From NCBI GenBank assembly GCA_013398015.1, contig VZRR01010264.1, positions 186,005 through 250,004 on the forward strand: a stretch of 64,000 nt of DNA, in the 5' to 3' direction. This document shows, one piece after another, positions 61,292-64,000 of the stretch (positions within the stretch are counted from its first letter, which is position 1; each line of letters starts with the position of its first letter). The position numbers and the translations under genes are program-made. The notes beneath the pieces were generated by a model that was not told where the DNA came from, searched no databases, and saw only the letters and a list, made by a program, of their open reading frames with translations. Source of the stretch: Oreocharis arfaki. Taxonomy: Eukaryota; Chordata; Aves; Passeriformes; Paramythiidae.

Positions 61292-63739
61292 TAAAAAAAG
61301 GCAAAAAAAAGCCCAACAGATTGCTTTTAGTATGCTTATCACAGGGTAAAGCTTTGCTGCTGTCTACCAGCAACATATGGTAAGGTCTCAGCCACCTACT
61401 AGCCATAAGGGCTTAATCCTACTAGCCAAGACAGATACCAGGGATGGATCCCTGCATGAGTTTTGAATAGCGTGCATGGCAGTTTAAAGGAATAAAGCTG
61501 CCTTTAAAGCAGAATAATTAATGATGACTTAAATTCAATGCCAATTAAAAATGTCAGAGGCTGCTTCTTGACTGCCTTGCACTTTGTGTAGTCAGTTAAA
61601 TTCTGAACATAGTGTGTGCAAGAAAGCTGCCAAACGGTCCATGTTTGGCACAGACCTGGCAAAGACATACATGGTGACACAGGTGTAAGTTGGGGATGAA
61701 GCAGATCCTCAGTTTTTTGGGACACAGCTTCATCAAGCAAAATGCCATCCTGCGTACCTCAAATTACCTAGACTGTAAATAAAAAGCCTCACAATAGAAG
61801 TGAAATAACTATTAGTCCTGACTATCTGCTATTTCCTTACTAATATCTGATTATTTCTGTTCCTTTTGATTTTTCTGTTTGTTTAACCGAATGCTTTTGA
61901 CATTCTATCCTTTAGAGCCAGCATAGTAATTCTTAATAACACAGACGCATTAATCTCAGGAAATACACAGCAAACAGGGATGTAATCTCTCCTGTACATG
62001 CCTCACCTGCTAATAGGGACAGAAAATTGGGGTTTATTATTTAAAAGTCTAAAGGGCCAGGTGTGGCCAGCCTGGTGCTCCCAGAATATCAAGCCATTGC
62101 TGCTGACTTAAACTACTGCACTTGAACACGAGTATTCATTGCTACCAGGCTCAGAGTTCAGCAAGCAAGCTCCACACCCAGACAATTCCTTAGATCTCCC
62201 ATTAGCTTCTCTGTACCTGATCTATCTGACCCCAACAAGCAGTCCTCGTGGGGCAAGTGAGAACAACAGGTCAGATATACTCCAGTTTCATTCCTGCCCA
62301 CTCCAGAGCTGGTAGGATGGCCACAGCCACAGGCACACCTAGCTTGCATGGGGTGATCGTGACTCTGAATCTGCATAATGCCTCTGGCTCCATCCCACAT
62401 CTCCCCCCATGCAGGCTGGCAGAGGATTACTCCATGAGGCACAGACAATACAGAAGGCCACTGCTCTCCTGCTCCTGGGGTGGTGCCTTCCTTAGCACAT
62501 CACGAGGTCACAGAGTCTCCAGACCAAAGTTTCCTGCCACCATCTATGACTAAAATTCTCTTATTCTTGTCAGCCCCACTGTGAGTTTGATTTCAGAAGA
62601 TTTCAGTTTTCAACATTTGAAAATATAAATATGTCAGGAAACAGAGCCAAAGCTGCAGGTACCTTTCATGTATCACTAAGGATTAAAAGAGATTAAAGAT
62701 TTTGTCATATACCAGCAATAAATCTATTCTACTACCATCAGCCCCACAAATATGATCCACTCTTTTGAGATCACTCATTTTGAGATGACGGGCTTTAGCA
62801 TCAGGTGTCAGATTTCCGAAAATGGCTTCAAGTAGTGGAATCCTGTTGAACTTATTCAGACCAAAGGTATATAGAACTGAGCACTTAAAACAGTGAACCC
62901 AAACAGCCCTGCCCCCCGACTACACACCCAAAATCTCCAGAAAGTGAATACTTCCCAAAATATATTTCTTTTAATTCTACCTTTGCTTCCATTTTGCCTG
63001 CATATTATTTCAAAGCCTTTTATTAGTAGTAAGTTTAGGAGTCACACTGAATTTATTTTGATTTTAAAAAAATAGGTCTAAAATACTTCCCTTTTCTTTG
63101 TCATTCAGGAAGAAAAAGTTTCTTCCACAATAATAATCCACAGGGTCTTATTTTGGTGTTCTCTGTTCACCTTTCCCTGGTCAGAGTAAGTCTTTGATGC
63201 GACTGGAACCCATCCTTGCAAATATAACTAAATTGCTCTTGGGACTATTATATGTTTCCCTACCCCAGGAAAGATAAGGCTCCATTCCACCAGGGAAGGA
63301 CCTGCAATATCCATAATAATCAGGAGCCAAATTCTTATTGTCATTTGTATGAGTAGGCAGATAAACCACTGTGACTGATATTCATGGACACAGGTGTTCA
63401 TAGAGAGAAGCAGACCTGGCCTCTTTATCATTTGTACATAGAACAAGGAAAAGGGAGGAAACAGATTATCCCATAACAACAGAAAAGAACTGGTACTTGT
63501 GTTCAACACCAAAAAATCGGAGTCAACTGATGCATCAGAAAATTGGAAGGTGTCAGAAGCACCTTGCAGACTTCCACCTTCCTTGCTCGGAGAAGAGACC
63601 TGTGCTCCTGTTTGCTATTGACACCTCTCTAAAACAACTTTAATTTCTCAAGCTATTTAATACATGTCACAGCACTTGACAACACTCATGATCTGCACTA
63701 ATCAAAGCCTCAGTAGCTGCTACAGCCTGAGCAGGAGTA
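61292..63739. other. Non-coding unique sequence
   Basis: No gene is seen. A GC-richer stretch at about 62150-62530 carries overlapping frames of 96-101 codons on opposite strands with no family resemblance. Confidence 0.45.
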
Positions 63740-64000
63740 TAATCCTTAAGATTCAGTCCCCCCTCAAAAGGAAAAAAAAAATATGGTGGTAGTTTGCCTG
63801 ACAACAGGGTAAACAGATTATTGTGTTATTGCTGGCTGATTGCCGGAGTTATTTTGGAGCTCCATAATTCGTTTAAAGAGATTTTTGACATTTATGAAAT
63901 GACTTCTATAATCAACTGACAGTGCAATATCCTATAATTGTTCAATTAAAAATGACTACTAGTGCATTCATTTATTAGTAGAATCAGATAATTGTCTTGC
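63740..64000. promoter_or_regulatory. Candidate regulatory block at right edge
   Basis: Repeat-free AT-rich sequence with ACAGATTATTGTG (63810-63822; an ATTGTG SOX-like site is included), CTCCATAATTCG and ATAATTGTTCAATTAAAAAT. It has no open frame of note and resembles the 5.2-7.2 kb and 34.9-35.3 kb blocks. It runs off the window end, so its size is unknown. Confidence 0.33.

Overview
The window looks like vertebrate, most likely bird, nuclear DNA from a gene-poor region. It is AT-rich and full of stop codons in every frame. Its recognisable repeats are CR1-type LINE fragments. One of them, near 4.35-4.59 kb, keeps the classic 3' end with the short ATTCTATG-type tail found in birds and crocodilians. 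Several very old, MIR-like SINE relics are also present. Low repeat density and the absence of L1/Alu-type elements favour a bird over a mammal, turtle or crocodile. Single Ns at 5165 and 5923 and a 324-base N run (6177-6500) show a draft assembly.

I find no protein-coding gene, RNA gene, CRISPR array or prokaryotic feature. Open frames are short: the longest without N is 173 codons, at 49595-50116. None resembles a known protein except two CR1 reverse-transcriptase remnants. The region is therefore read as intergenic or intronic.

Layout. 1-4.35 kb is unique sequence, followed by a CR1 3' end on the + strand. From 5.17 to 7.17 kb lies a candidate regulatory island rich in homeodomain-type TAATTA sites. 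It is scrambled by assembly: 5499-5922 and 6501-6923 are the same sequence, and contig-end overlaps suggest that 5924-6176 belongs before 5166. From 7.2 to 40 kb is mostly unique DNA with a few simple repeats, old repeat relics, a hairpin at 19.57 kb and candidate regulatory blocks near 8.8, 24.9, 28.1-28.6 and 34.4-35.3 kb. At 42.8-43.3 kb is a decayed internal piece of CR1 ORF2 on the - strand. At 48.8-50.8 kb is a GC-richer island with a small CpG cluster (49257-49542) and a canonical G-quadruplex motif; it is the best candidate for a promoter or enhancer. From 51.4 to 56.2 kb three MIR-like relics and an ancient CR1 3' end lie close together. At 58.54-58.81 kb is a strongly strand-asymmetric A/C tract with a G-quadruplex motif on the - strand. 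At 61.2 kb is a long TA/CA tract, and the right edge (63.74-64.0 kb) again looks like a regulatory block.

No operon or pathway logic applies. If the window has a function, it is probably cis-regulation of a gene outside it. Conservation could not be tested here, so every 'candidate regulatory' call rests on base composition and motif content only. No novel molecular system is visible.
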